From Actinobacteria bacterium HGW-Actinobacteria-1 (GTDB lineage: Bacteria > Actinomycetota > Coriobacteriia > Anaerosomatales > Anaerosomataceae): DNA of 64,000 nt. The position numbers and the translations under genes are program-made. Below, in pieces: positions 1-8,972 of this stretch (position 1 is the stretch's first letter; each line of letters begins with the position of its first letter). The DNA is taken from the NCBI GenBank assembly GCA_002841355.1, contig PHFB01000001.1, positions 62,001 through 126,000 of the forward strand, in the 5' to 3' direction. Under the pieces are notes generated by a model. That model ran no database searches. It had not been told where the DNA came from and saw nothing but the letters and a program-made list of their open reading frames with translations.

Positions 1-827
1 AGGCCGGCATCGTCGGCATCTCGCCGTGCGCATCTTCGCCGCTCTACGGCTCGGCAGCGCTTGGTGACAAGCAGTTCACGCTCTCCATGTGGAACACCAC
101 CATGGGTGCAGTCACCGCCGAGTACGCGTACAACGAAAAGGGCTGGCGTACCGTGTACGTCATCACCGACGACTTCATCGACTACACCAAGTCCCTCTCG
201 AAGTACTTCATCGTTCGGTTCGAGGAGCTCGGTGGCAAGGTCATCTTCGAGGACACCTACACGCAGGGCCAGGCCGATGTCTCGGCACAGCTCGCGCGCA
301 TCAAGGCTCTCCCCGAGAAGCCTGACTTCATCTACATCTCCTCCTACATGCCCGACCTTGCGCTCATGATCCGCACGCTCCGCGAGTCCGGCGTCACGCA
401 GCCGGTCGTCGGCGGCGACTCGTACGACGATCCGTCGCTCTTCGAGGCGCTGGGTACCCAGTACGGCAGCGATGTCTACTTCGACACCCACGGCTACCTC
501 TCCGACGAGGCCAACCCGAAGTACAGCGAGTTCGCGGCGTCGTATGAGAAGAAGTTCGGCAATGCCCCCGAGGCCGTCTGGATCATGCCGGGCTACGACG
601 TGGTCATGGTCATCGCTCAGGCGATGGAGAAGGCCGGTAGCACCGATGGCGCCGAGATGGCGAAGGTCATGGAGACCACCACGTTCGACCTGTTCACCGG
701 TCAGCTGAAGTGGTCCGATGCAGCCTCTGGACACGAGCCCAACAAGGCCGCAGCCATGGTCTCCCTCACGGAAGGCAAGCCGAAGTTCCTCGGCTGGGTC
801 ATTCCCGAGAAGATCCCGGCTCCGTAA
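1..827 (+). CDS. ABC transporter substrate-binding protein, LivK/Peripla_BP_6 type (5' partial)
   Basis: The reading frame is open from the window edge (first full codon at base 3) to TAA at 827, so the signal peptide and first lobe are missing. The visible part is the C-terminal portion of a type I periplasmic-binding fold of the branched-chain amino acid, amide or urea class, with the usual extracytoplasmic ligand-capture role. Next come two ATPases, two permeases and an acetamidase/formamidase-family enzyme, so the ligand is more likely a short-chain amide or urea-like compound than leucine. The ligand is an inference from context. The family call is strong and the substrate is open. Confidence 0.88.
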   Translation, partial: AGIVGISPCASSPLYGSAALGDKQFTLSMWNTTMGAVTAEYAYNEKGWRTVYVITDDFIDYTKSLSKYFIVRFEELGGKVIFEDTYTQGQADVSAQLARIKALPEKPDFIYISSYMPDLALMIRTLRESGVTQPVVGGDSYDDPSLFEALGTQYGSDVYFDTHGYLSDEANPKYSEFAASYEKKFGNAPEAVWIMPGYDVVMVIAQAMEKAGSTDGAEMAKVMETTTFDLFTGQLKWSDAASGHEPNKAAAMVSLTEGKPKFLGWVIPEKIPAP

Positions 828-856
828 GCTTCACCGCACCACGGTATCGAATGACG

Positions 857-890
857 CCAGGGGGGAGTCCGTTCGCGGGCTCTCCCCTGG
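857..890 (+). promoter_or_regulatory. Intra-operon hairpin after the binding-protein gene
   Basis: CCAGGGG-type and CCCCTGG-type arms flank a roughly 12-base loop between the binding-protein stop (827) and livG (937). No T-run follows, so full termination is unlikely. Such hairpins usually stabilise the upstream mRNA or attenuate the downstream genes, giving more binding protein than transporter. The function is inferred. Confidence 0.5.
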
Positions 891-936
891 ACTGAACTGT
901 ACTGCAGCGATTCAGGTCCAACCCCTGGAGGGGTGA

Positions 937-1680
937 ATGGAACCACACGAGGACACACAGCAAAGCACGCTTGAAGTCGCGCATCTGTGCAAGTCGTTCG
1001 CCGGACTCAAAGCGGTCGACGACGTCGGCTTCACTGTTAAGACAGGCGACATCCTGGGCCTTATCGGCCCGAACGGATCCGGCAAGACCACGCTCATCAA
1101 CGTCGTGACCGGACTCCTGCCCGCTACGAGCGGAACCGTGCGTGTCGACGGCTACGAGACCACCGGACGCAAGCCGCATCGCGTGGCGCGCGCGGGCATC
1201 TCGCGCACGTTCCAGACGATCCGGCTCTTCCGCGAGCTTACCGTGCTTGAGAACGTCGAGGTCGCCTCGGTAAGCATGGGGCATTCCCGCAGCAAGGCTG
1301 CCGGGCTTGCGAGCACGCTGCTCGAGGACTTCGGTCTCACCGAGTGGTCGGACGTGCTCGGCTCGGAGATTCCCTTCGGTCACCAGCGCAAGCTCGAGAT
1401 CGCTCGCGCGCTTGCGATGGACCCCAAGTTCCTCTTTCTTGACGAACCCGCAGCCGGCCTCAACGAAGACGAGTCCGACCTGCTGATGGTGTTGCTCCGC
1501 GAGATTCCGTCCAAGTACAACGTTGGACTGGTGGTCGTGGAACACGACATGCGGCTCATGATGAACCTCTGTCCGCGCTTGCACGTGCTCAACTACGGCA
1601 AGACCATTGCCGAGGGCACACCTGCCGAGGTCAGAGCGAACCAGGAAGTCGTCACCGCCTACCTAGGGAGCAGTGCGTGA
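937..1680 (+). CDS. livG: ABC transporter ATP-binding protein, LivG-like
   Basis: This 247-residue ATPase of the HAAT (branched-chain amino acid/amide) importer class energises uptake together with the next gene. Visible motifs are Walker A GPNGSGKTT (about residues 46-54), the LivG-typical ARTF-like stretch ISRTFQTIRLF, and Walker B LFLDEPAAGL followed by the H-loop VVVEHDM. The ABC signature is degenerate: FGHQRKLEIARAL stands where LSGGQ is usual, as is common in LivG proteins. ATG 937 has GGAGG at 927-931. The gene ends in a GTGA overlap with livF. Its length is normal or slightly short for the family. Substrate specificity cannot be read from the ATPase. Confidence 0.9.
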   Translation: MEPHEDTQQSTLEVAHLCKSFAGLKAVDDVGFTVKTGDILGLIGPNGSGKTTLINVVTGLLPATSGTVRVDGYETTGRKPHRVARAGISRTFQTIRLFRELTVLENVEVASVSMGHSRSKAAGLASTLLEDFGLTEWSDVLGSEIPFGHQRKLEIARALAMDPKFLFLDEPAAGLNEDESDLLMVLLREIPSKYNVGLVVVEHDMRLMMNLCPRLHVLNYGKTIAEGTPAEVRANQEVVTAYLGSSA

Positions 1681-2423
1681 CGATGCCGATGCTCACTGTA
1701 GAGAACCTGATGGCGTCGTACGGAGTCGTACGCGCGCTGCACGGCGTTTCACTGGAAGTGAACGAGGGCGAGCTCGTGGCCCTGCTCGGCGTGAATGGCG
1801 CCGGGAAGTCCACCACGCTCAAGTCCATCACGGGCATCCTGCGGCCGGTGAAGGGGAGCATCACGTTCCTCGGCACTGAGATCACGAACCGCAAACCCGA
1901 GTGGATCGTGAAGCAGGGCCTGTCGCTCGTGCCGGAAGGCCGCGAGATCTTCGGCTCGCTCACGGTTGAAGAGAACCTGCGCCTGGGCGCGTTTGCGTCG
2001 TACCAGCGCGATCGGTACAAGGCGGACTTGAAGGAGATCTTCGAGCTCTTCCCGATTCTTGAGGAGCGCTTCAGCCAGCCGGGCGGCCTGCTTTCGGGCG
2101 GCGAGCAGCAGATGCTCGCGATCGCCCGCGCGATGATGGCGCACCCGAAGCTCCTCATGCTCGACGAGCCCTCCCTCGGCTTGTCTCCCGCAATGACGGA
2201 CGGCATCTTCGTGCTCATCAAGCGCCTTCGCGAGATGGGCTCCACGATCCTGCTCGTCGAACAGAACGCCGAACGTGCGTTGGAGATCGTCGACCGCGCG
2301 TACCTGCTGGCGAACGGCGAGGTCGATTTCGCCGGCACCGCCGAGGACCTCAAGCGCAAGGTCGACATCGCGTCCGTCTACTTCGGCGGCGACGACGCCG
2401 CTCCCTGTGAGGTGCCCCTGTGA
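1677..2423 (+). CDS. livF: ABC transporter ATP-binding protein, LivF-like
   Basis: The second ATPase of the importer has 248 residues. Walker A is GVNGAGKST (about 38-46), the signature is LLSGGEQQML, and Walker B is LLMLDEPSLGLSP; the last matches the LivF hallmark DEPSLGL. GTG 1677 overlaps the livG stop; ATG 1683 is an alternative, but AGGGAG at 1664-1669 is better spaced for 1677. The C-terminal tail beyond the ATPase core is short. With livG it would form the heterodimeric motor under the two permeases. Confidence 0.92.
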   Translation: MTMPMLTVENLMASYGVVRALHGVSLEVNEGELVALLGVNGAGKSTTLKSITGILRPVKGSITFLGTEITNRKPEWIVKQGLSLVPEGREIFGSLTVEENLRLGAFASYQRDRYKADLKEIFELFPILEERFSQPGGLLSGGEQQMLAIARAMMAHPKLLMLDEPSLGLSPAMTDGIFVLIKRLREMGSTILLVEQNAERALEIVDRAYLLANGEVDFAGTAEDLKRKVDIASVYFGGDDAAPCEVPL

Positions 2424-3313
2424 TGGATCTCGAGTTTCTCATCAACACGCTCAGCCTGGGGAGTCTCTACGCGCTCCTCGCGCTCGGCCTCGTGCTCGTC
2501 TACGGCATCCTGAAACTCGTCAACTTCGCGTACGGCGAGTACATCATGATCGCCGGGTACGGCCTGTACTTCTCGGCCACGGTGCTTCACATGCCGTGGT
2601 GGGCCACGATGATCTTCGGTGTAGCTGCCGCAGTCCTCACGAGCTACCTCACCGAGCTTGCCGCGTTCCGACCGGTACGCAACAAGTCGGCGAACGCGCT
2701 CATCGTCACCTCGTTCGCGGTGAGCATCTTCCTGCAAAACGCAGTGCTCATCCTGGTATCGCCGCGCGCGCGTGCCGTCCAGCTGCCGCCGATCTTCTCG
2801 CAGACGGTGAACATCGCCGGAGCCACCACGCCGGTGCGCAACCTGCTCATCATCGGCACCACCATCACGGTGCTCATCTTGCTGTCGCTGCTCATGAAGA
2901 AGACGGTGCTCGGCATGGCGATGCGTGCAGCAGCCGATAAGTTCACCACCACGCGCCTCATGGGCGTGCCGGCGAACCTGGTCATCTCGGCCGCGTTCAT
3001 CATCAGCGGTCTGCTCGCGGGTATCGCGTCCATCTTCTGGATCGGACGCTCGGCCTCGGTCGACCCGGTCACAGGCGCCGCGCCGCTGCTCATCGCGTTC
3101 ATTGCGACCGTTATGGGCGGCATGCACAGCCCGACGGGAGCGGTCGTTGGCGGCTTCGTCTACGGCCTGCTCTTCAACGTGCTGAGCATCACGCTCCCGG
3201 CGAGCATGATCAGCTACCGCGACGCGTTCATGTTCGTGATCGTCGTGCTGTTCTTGCTCTTCCGCCCCGAAGGCATCATCAAGGGCGGCTATACCGAGGA
3301 GCGTGTCGGATGA
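2423..3313 (+). CDS. livH: ABC transporter permease, LivH-like
   Basis: This is a 296-residue integral membrane protein with about eight hydrophobic segments. The N-terminal SLGSLYALLALGLVLVYGI pattern and the internal GGMHSPTGAVVGGFVYGL stretch are typical of LivH and UrtB permeases. ATG 2423 sits in a TGATG overlap with livF, with GAGGTG 8 bases upstream; GTG 2420 would add one Met. It forms the transmembrane channel with livM. The gene end overlaps livM by four bases. Confidence 0.9.
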   Translation: MDLEFLINTLSLGSLYALLALGLVLVYGILKLVNFAYGEYIMIAGYGLYFSATVLHMPWWATMIFGVAAAVLTSYLTELAAFRPVRNKSANALIVTSFAVSIFLQNAVLILVSPRARAVQLPPIFSQTVNIAGATTPVRNLLIIGTTITVLILLSLLMKKTVLGMAMRAAADKFTTTRLMGVPANLVISAAFIISGLLAGIASIFWIGRSASVDPVTGAAPLLIAFIATVMGGMHSPTGAVVGGFVYGLLFNVLSITLPASMISYRDAFMFVIVVLFLLFRPEGIIKGGYTEERVG

Positions 3314-4380
3314 GCCTCTACGCGCGCTTCCTCAAATTCGCTCAGAAGCACTCCGTGCTGCCGATGATCATGATCCCGGTCGTGCTTGTGGGCATCGGGG
3401 TCAACGTGTTCGGGTCGTCGCTTCTGCTCAACGTGTACACGTACTTCTGCGTGAGCCTCATCATGGTGCTCGGCCTGCAGATGTTCATGGGCAACTCGGG
3501 CATCCTGAACTGGGTGCACATCGGATTCGTGGGTGTGGGCGCATACGCGTCCGGCATCCTGTCCACCGCGCCGATGGTGAAGAGCATGGGCGTGCCGAAC
3601 ATGTTCCCGGCGCTCGTGGAGCTCAACATGCCGGTCATTCCCGCCATCATGATCGGCGGGCTTGTGGCCGCGCTCTTGGCAGCGATCATCGGGTATCCGT
3701 TGATGCGCCTCTCGGACTTCGTGGGCGTCATCACGCTCTTTGCCACGCTCATCGTCTTCCACGTGATCATGACCCAGTGGGACAACGTCACCAACGGCCC
3801 GCGCACGTTCTTCGGCGTTCCGGAGTTCACAACGCTTACCGTGGCGCTCATCGGCGCGCTCATAGCGCTGGTGGTCGCGTACTGGTTCCGCGAGTCGGGT
3901 CTTGGTCTGCGCCTGCGCGCATCGCGTGACGACCGCTACGCAGCCATGTCGATCGGCATCGACGTCGTGCGCGTGCGCTACTACGGCTTCATCACGAGCG
4001 CGCTCGTTGCCGGCCTTGCCGGTGGCGTGTGGGCGCACTTCATCACGTCGTTCTCCCCGAAGGCGTTCTACATCTCCGAGATGTTCATCCTGCTCAGCAT
4101 GGTGGTCATCGGCGGGTCGGGGAGCATCTCGGGCGCCTTCATGGGCACCACGTTCGTGACCATCGGCAGAGAGCTTCTGCGTCAGGTGGAAGGCACCATC
4201 AACAACGCGCACGTGCTCAGCTTCGAAGTCTACGGTCTTACCGAGGCGGTCATGGCGATCCTCATGATCGTGATCCTCATCTGGCGACCGGGCGGTGTGG
4301 TTGGCGGACAGGAGCTTCGGTGGCCGCTGTTCAAGCGGAACAAGCCGAGTGTGACCAAGGAGGTCTCTGATGGCGTGTGA
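3310..4380 (+). CDS. livM: ABC transporter permease, LivM-like
   Basis: This is the 356-residue second permease of the importer, with multiple membrane segments. The conserved cytoplasmic loop (GLGLRLRASRDDRYAAMSIG, about 200-219) is the LivM/UrtC coupling region expected to dock with the ATPases. ATG 3310 overlaps the livH stop (ATGA). The last 11 bases overlap the amidase gene, and its ribosome binding site (AAGGAGG, 4357-4363) lies inside livM, which argues for translational coupling of uptake and hydrolysis. Confidence 0.9.
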   Translation: MSLYARFLKFAQKHSVLPMIMIPVVLVGIGVNVFGSSLLLNVYTYFCVSLIMVLGLQMFMGNSGILNWVHIGFVGVGAYASGILSTAPMVKSMGVPNMFPALVELNMPVIPAIMIGGLVAALLAAIIGYPLMRLSDFVGVITLFATLIVFHVIMTQWDNVTNGPRTFFGVPEFTTLTVALIGALIALVVAYWFRESGLGLRLRASRDDRYAAMSIGIDVVRVRYYGFITSALVAGLAGGVWAHFITSFSPKAFYISEMFILLSMVVIGGSGSISGAFMGTTFVTIGRELLRQVEGTINNAHVLSFEVYGLTEAVMAILMIVILIWRPGGVVGGQELRWPLFKRNKPSVTKEVSDGV

Positions 4381-5275
4381 ACTGACGCGTGACAAGGCAT
4401 TCTTCGCGTTCTCGCCGGACACCGAGCCGGTTGTCCGCGTGGCCCAGGGCGAGGAACTCCTCCTGACCACGCACGACTGCTTCAGCGGCCAGCTCAAGAC
4501 GACCGCCGATACGCTCGAAACGCTCGACTGGTCGATCACCAACCCGGCCACCGGCCCGGTCTACATCGAGGGCACCAAGCCCGGCGATCTGCTCCGCATC
4601 GATCTCCACGAGGTCAAGGCGACAGGTCCCTCGGTCATGGTCGCCGTCCCGCAGGTCGGCGCGCTCGGCGATTTCATCACCGAGGAAGAGACCGTCATCG
4701 TGGAGCATCGCGGCGAGACGGTCGTCTTCAAGGACAAGGTCGTCGTGAAGCAGAATCCGATGCTGGGCGTCATCGGTGTCGCTCCTGCCGAGGGCGTCAT
4801 CCCCAACAGCACGCCTGGCATCCACGGCGGCAACATGGACTGCACGCTCGTCACGAGCGGTTCCTCGCTCTACCTGACGGTCGGCGTTGAAGGCGCGCTC
4901 TTCGGCTGCGGCGACATGCATGCGGTCATGGGTGACGGCGAAGTCGTCATCTGCGGTGCCGAGACCCCCGGCGAGGTGCGCCTCACCCCGCAGGTCGTGG
5001 CGATTCCCGGGCTGCCCACGCCGTTCATCGAGAACGACGAGATCGTCGCCGTCATCGGTTCTGCCGAGACGGTGGACGCTGCGTACAAGATCGTCCTCGG
5101 CATGATGCACGAGTTCCTCACGAAGGTCGCCGGTCTGCCGAACAACGACGCCGCGCTGCTCATGAGCCTCGTTGGCAACCTGAAGTTCTGCCAGGTGGTC
5201 GATCCGCTCATGACGGTGCGCTTCGAATTCCCCAAGTCTGTTCTGGCTGATTACGGGTACGTACTCCCAAGGTAG
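4370..5275 (+). CDS. Acetamidase/formamidase family protein
   Basis: This 301-residue protein belongs to the FmdA/AmdA family (PF03069), zinc- or iron-dependent amidohydrolases that release ammonia from formamide, acetamide and related amides. Family marks are the N-terminal NPATGPVYIEG block (about 62-72), the IPNSTPGIHGGNMD block (about 144-157) with candidate metal ligands, and GCGDMHAVMGDGEV (about 182-195) with a further His. The length is normal for bacterial members. It overlaps livM by 11 bases and ends the operon just before a terminator. I infer intracellular hydrolysis of the imported amide as a nitrogen source. The exact substrate is unknown. Confidence 0.88.
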   Translation: MACELTRDKAFFAFSPDTEPVVRVAQGEELLLTTHDCFSGQLKTTADTLETLDWSITNPATGPVYIEGTKPGDLLRIDLHEVKATGPSVMVAVPQVGALGDFITEEETVIVEHRGETVVFKDKVVVKQNPMLGVIGVAPAEGVIPNSTPGIHGGNMDCTLVTSGSSLYLTVGVEGALFGCGDMHAVMGDGEVVICGAETPGEVRLTPQVVAIPGLPTPFIENDEIVAVIGSAETVDAAYKIVLGMMHEFLTKVAGLPNNDAALLMSLVGNLKFCQVVDPLMTVRFEFPKSVLADYGYVLPR

Positions 5276-5319
5276 CTCTCCACACGACGACGAGGCGGCC
5301 GCAACGCCGTTCGCCTGAG

Positions 5320-5360
5320 ACGCGAGACCCGGGTGCGAATCACGCAACCCGGGTCTCGTG
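5320..5360 (+). terminator. Intrinsic terminator after the amidase operon
   Basis: A perfect 12-bp inverted repeat, CGAGACCCGGGT (5323-5334) and ACCCGGGTCTCG (5347-5358), encloses a 12-base loop and is followed by GTGCGTTTGATTG. The T-run is weak, but the stem is very stable and sits exactly between two transcription units. TATGAT at 5371-5376 is a possible -10 for galE. Confidence 0.75.
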
Positions 5361-5438
5361 CGTTTGATTGTATGATGGTCGAGGTGCCGAGAGTCCCCGC
5401 GCGGTACCGCTCGACAACGTCACTCCACGAGGAGGATC

Positions 5439-6410
5439 ATGCGCGTTCTTGTCACAGGCGGCGCGGGCTATATCGGCGCCATCACCACACGCACGCTGCT
5501 TGACGCGGGGCATGAAGCCGTGGTTCTCGACACCCTGGAGAAGGGGCGCCGAGAGGCTGTCGACCCGCGAGCCACGCTCGTGGTCGGTGACGTCGGTGAC
5601 CGCGCGGTTGTGAGCGAAGCGCTCCTCGGCGTTGACGCGGTCATGCACCTCGCCGGCTACATCGAGGTCGCGGAGTCCCAGGTGGACCCCGACCGCTACT
5701 TCGACAACAACGTCACCCGTCCGCTGGTGATGCTCGCCGCCATGGCCGAGCAGGGCATCAATGCGCTCGTGTTCTCGTCCACCGCTGCAGTCTACGGCGA
5801 GCCTGAGAGCGTACCGATCGAAGAAGACGCGCCGACGATCCCGGTGAACGCCTATGGCGAGAGCAAGCTCGCTTTCGAGCGGGAGCTCGACCGCGCGACA
5901 GCCGAGCACGGTCTCCGCCCGGTGCGGCTGCGCTACTTCAACGTGGCTGGTGCGTGGCCCGACGGCTCGCTCGGCGAGGCTCACGATCCCGAGACGCACA
6001 TCATCCCGCGCATTCTCGGCGCTCTGGTGGATGGCAAGCGCGACTTCGAGGTGTACGGGAACGACTATCCCACGCCCGATGGCACCTGCGTGCGCGATTA
6101 CATCCACGTGTGCGACCTCGCTCGCGCCCATGTGCTGGCGCTCGAGCATCTGCACGCCGGCGGTTCGGGCGATGTGTGCAATCTCGGCAATGGCCGAGGC
6201 TACAGCAACCTCGAGGTCGTCCGTGCATGCTCGGAAGTGGCGGGAGTTCCCGTACAGGTGACGTTCGGGCCGAGACGAGCGGGCGATCCAGCGGTCCTCG
6301 TCGCGTCCGCAGCTCGTGCGCGTGACGTGCTCGGCTGGGCACCACAGCGTGGTGACCTTGAACTCATGATCGCGGATGCCTGGGTATGGCGTCAGAACTA
6401 TATGCAATAA
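5439..6410 (+). CDS. galE: UDP-glucose 4-epimerase (extended SDR)
   Basis: This 323-residue NAD-dependent epimerase interconverts UDP-glucose and UDP-galactose for surface glycan precursors. The Rossmann motif TGGAGYIG lies at residues 6-13, SSTAAVYG at 113-120 carries the catalytic Ser/Thr region, and YGESK at 139-143 is the YxxxK active site. NLGNGRGYSN near residue 250 is the usual GalE C-terminal motif. ATG 5439 follows GAGGAGG. It stands alone between a terminator and the cell-wall protein gene, which may share its transcript. Other UDP-sugar 4-epimerases of the same subfamily cannot be excluded. Confidence 0.9.
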   Translation: MRVLVTGGAGYIGAITTRTLLDAGHEAVVLDTLEKGRREAVDPRATLVVGDVGDRAVVSEALLGVDAVMHLAGYIEVAESQVDPDRYFDNNVTRPLVMLAAMAEQGINALVFSSTAAVYGEPESVPIEEDAPTIPVNAYGESKLAFERELDRATAEHGLRPVRLRYFNVAGAWPDGSLGEAHDPETHIIPRILGALVDGKRDFEVYGNDYPTPDGTCVRDYIHVCDLARAHVLALEHLHAGGSGDVCNLGNGRGYSNLEVVRACSEVAGVPVQVTFGPRRAGDPAVLVASAARARDVLGWAPQRGDLELMIADAWVWRQNYMQ

Positions 6411-6477
6411 TCGGGCAGGCCTCCATCTCGGGGGGATGTGGGCTCGTACGTATCAGGGATTGTACCGAGGGGGAGTC

Positions 6478-8682
6478 GTGAGTCGTATGAGTCATGCTGG
6501 TCTGCGCGACCGCATTGTGTCCGCCTGCGTTGTGAGCGTTCTGCTCGCTGCCATCTTCCCGGTTGTCGGTGTCGCTGCCGGAGCTGTTCCAGCCAGCGAG
6601 GACCAACGCGCCGAGAAGGCAGCCACTCAGCTGTACGCTAAGCCGGTAGTTGGTTCGGACGCCGGCGTGCTGCGACCATTGGATGCCGACGACACCATCG
6701 CCGGCGCAGTCACGCTCCCTGCGAGCCCTGCTGGCGGCGCTCTGGACTTCGCGACCGATACCACCGATGTCTACGCGGTCACGCTGACCGCGGGTACACG
6801 ATTCACATTGGTTCTCTCCGGCGCGGCCACGCTGTCGTCGGATGCGTATCTGTACGACCCGTTCGCTATGGATGCGGACGCAACTGCTGCGCTTGTCGGC
6901 ACGCTTGGCGACGGATATCCGAAGAAGCTGACCTTCGATGTGCCAGCGGGTCTCGACGGGGTGTACCACCTGGCCATCGATGCGGCCGGCGGTTCGGGTT
7001 CGTACGCGATCACGTGGTCGAGCTTCCCGACGCCATCCGGTCCCGACGACGACGTACCAGGGGTCGTTCCCGCTGGAGCGATGATCGAGGACGCCCTGTC
7101 CGACACCACCGACGTTGATGACGTGTATCGTGTCGTGTTGGGGGAGGGTCAGCGTCTGCAGGCGGCACTCACGGGTGCTGCCGGGTCGGACTTCGATTTG
7201 CACCTCTACGCTCCCGCGACTGAGCACGTGTCAGATGTGCTGCCTGTCGCCGGTTCGGCGGGTAGCAGCTCGAGCGAGTACTTCGTGTACGAAGTGCCCG
7301 CGGATGAGGCCGGGACATACTACCTTGCCGCTCACGCAGCCGATGGAGCGGGTGCGTACTCGCTTACATGGACCGTAGAAGACGTACCAGTCGGAGCATG
7401 GGAAAGCGCCTCGGCAGCAACACCGCTCGCCGCATCAAGCGGAACGATCACGAATACCCTCAACCGGCTCACCGACGCGAACGACTTCATGAGCCGAAGC
7501 TTCGCAGCTGGCGAGCGCCTGGAGATCGGTCTGACCGGCGCTGCCGGGACGGATTTCGACGTCTACATCTACGGCCCGAATGCCGCCGACCCGATTGCGT
7601 GGGCTGACGGCACGACGTATCCAGAACGCATCACCCTGGATGTCACGACGAGTGGTGTCTACTACATCGAAGTCGTTTCATTCTCCGGTTCGGGGCAGTA
7701 CGAACTGACGTATGCGACCTCGTTGACTCCGGACTGGATCGGGACGGTTCGGCTGGCCGGCACTGATCGATTCAAGACCGCCGTGGCGCTTTCGGCTGCA
7801 ACATATGCAGCCGATTCCTGTCCGACAGTCGTCCTGGCCACGGGCGAGAACTTCCCGGATGCGCTGTCGGCGTCCGGTCTGGCGGGCGTCTGCGAGTCGC
7901 CCATCCTGCTCGTGAGGAAGTACACGGTTCCTGACGACGTCTTCGTGGAACTCGACAGACTTGGAGCCGAGAATGTCGTGATCGTCGGCGGGACGCCCGC
8001 CGTGGCACCCGAAGTCGTCACCGCGCTCCAGAATGAGGGTCTGCAGGTCTCGAGAGTCTCGGGACTCAACCGCTATGCCACGTCGGCGGCGGTTGCCGAG
8101 GAAGTCGCTCGGCTCAAGGGTCCGCTCTTTGCGAAAGCGGCGTTCGTTGCGCGCGCGGACGTGTTTGCAGACGCGCTTGCGCTCGCTCCGTTCGCGTATA
8201 GCCAGGGGTACCCCGTGCTGCTCACGCGATCGGATGCCCTGGTAACCGAGTGCTCTGACACGATTACGTCCCTCGGAATCTCCGAGGTCTACATCGCCGG
8301 CAGTGAGAAGGCTGTCAGCGCGGGTGTGATGAGTGCGCTCAACGCGCTACCGACGGTGGTGGCGCCAGTCGTGCGCTTGGCCGGCAGTGATCGCTACTCC
8401 ACAGCTGCAGTGATTGCCGAGTATGGCTTGGACTTCTGGTGGGGGTCTGCGGCGTACGTCGGAGTCGCGACCGGCCTGAACTTCCCCGATGCGCTCGGCG
8501 GCGGTGCCGTCTGCGGCGCTCGCGGCGGGGTCATGCTGCTAACCGCGCCAACAAGCCTGTCGACGCCCGCGTCCGACTTCATCGGTGCCCACGCACAGGA
8601 GGTCGTCGAGACCGAGGTCTACGGTGGCAGCAACGTCGTCAGCGACGTGGTGAAGCTTCAGCTCGACGCGCTTCTTGACTAG
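6478..8682 (+). CDS. Secreted surface protein with PPC-like repeats and three CWB2 repeats
   Basis: This is a 734-residue exported protein. A signal peptide (hydrophobic VSACVVSVLLAAIFPVVGV region, cleavage near residue 40) precedes three roughly 95-residue beta-rich repeats resembling bacterial pre-peptidase C-terminal (PPC) domains. Each repeat has G-xx-L-x-G-A-A-T/G-xD-x-D-xx-Y/L and YxL-x-W/Y endings (about DNA 6700-7020, 7080-7380, 7440-7720). The C-terminal third holds three cell wall binding 2 repeats opening RLAGTDRF, RVSGLNRY and RLAGSDRY, each with a NFPDAL/VFADAL-like core, which anchor proteins to wall polymers. GTG 6478 follows GAGGGGGAG; ATG 6487 is an alternative start. There is no catalytic domain, so the role is probably structural or adhesive; the ligand is unknown. 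Confidence 0.85.
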   Translation: MSRMSHAGLRDRIVSACVVSVLLAAIFPVVGVAAGAVPASEDQRAEKAATQLYAKPVVGSDAGVLRPLDADDTIAGAVTLPASPAGGALDFATDTTDVYAVTLTAGTRFTLVLSGAATLSSDAYLYDPFAMDADATAALVGTLGDGYPKKLTFDVPAGLDGVYHLAIDAAGGSGSYAITWSSFPTPSGPDDDVPGVVPAGAMIEDALSDTTDVDDVYRVVLGEGQRLQAALTGAAGSDFDLHLYAPATEHVSDVLPVAGSAGSSSSEYFVYEVPADEAGTYYLAAHAADGAGAYSLTWTVEDVPVGAWESASAATPLAASSGTITNTLNRLTDANDFMSRSFAAGERLEIGLTGAAGTDFDVYIYGPNAADPIAWADGTTYPERITLDVTTSGVYYIEVVSFSGSGQYELTYATSLTPDWIGTVRLAGTDRFKTAVALSAATYAADSCPTVVLATGENFPDALSASGLAGVCESPILLVRKYTVPDDVFVELDRLGAENVVIVGGTPAVAPEVVTALQNEGLQVSRVSGLNRYATSAAVAEEVARLKGPLFAKAAFVARADVFADALALAPFAYSQGYPVLLTRSDALVTECSDTITSLGISEVYIAGSEKAVSAGVMSALNALPTVVAPVVRLAGSDRYSTAAVIAEYGLDFWWGSAAYVGVATGLNFPDALGGGAVCGARGGVMLLTAPTSLSTPASDFIGAHAQEVVETEVYGGSNVVSDVVKLQLDALLD

Positions 8683-8705
8683 CCGAAGCATTCCAAAGAG
8701 CAGGG

Positions 8706-8734
8706 TTACTTCCAGCGTGGTCAAACGCTAGAAT
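8706..8734 (+). promoter_or_regulatory. Possible tRNA-Val promoter
   Basis: TAGAAT at 8729-8734 is a good -10, 30 bases before the tRNA. The -35 at 17-bp spacing (TTACTT, 8706-8711) is weak. Supported mainly by position. Confidence 0.4.
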
Positions 8735-8764
8735 AGTCGTCGCCGCTTTCTTGGCGGTCAGTAC

Positions 8765-8839
8765 GGGCGATTAGCTCAGTGGGAGAGCGCTTCCTTCACA
8801 CGGAAGAAGTCACAGGTTCAAATCCTGTATCGCCCACCA
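8765..8839 (+). tRNA. tRNA-Val (anticodon CAC)
   Basis: The acceptor arms GGGCGAT (8765-8771) and ATCGCCC (8829-8835) pair perfectly, with discriminator A and an encoded CCA at 8837-8839. The D-arm has the TAGCTCAGTGGGAGAGC signature, the anticodon stem CTTCC/GGAAG encloses TTCACAC with anticodon CAC, and the T-arm has GGTTCAAATCC. It decodes GUG valine codons. A terminator follows directly, so it is a single-tRNA unit. Confidence 0.97.
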
Positions 8840-8847
8840 TGAATGAC

Positions 8848-8893
8848 AGAGGCCCCTCGTAGTCCATGATCGGACAGCGAGGGGTCTCTTTGT
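8848..8893 (+). terminator. Terminator after tRNA-Val
   Basis: AGAGGCCCCTCG (8848-8859) pairs with CGAGGGGTCTCT (8878-8889), with one G-T wobble, and is followed by TTTG. The stem is 12 bp and the loop 18 bases. Confidence 0.85.
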
Positions 8894-8972
8894 GAGGTTC
8901 GTCGCTGCGCATGCGAGGTATGTATGACAGTGGATTCATTATTCGTTTGAGCGGCAGGAATGGAGACTCACG

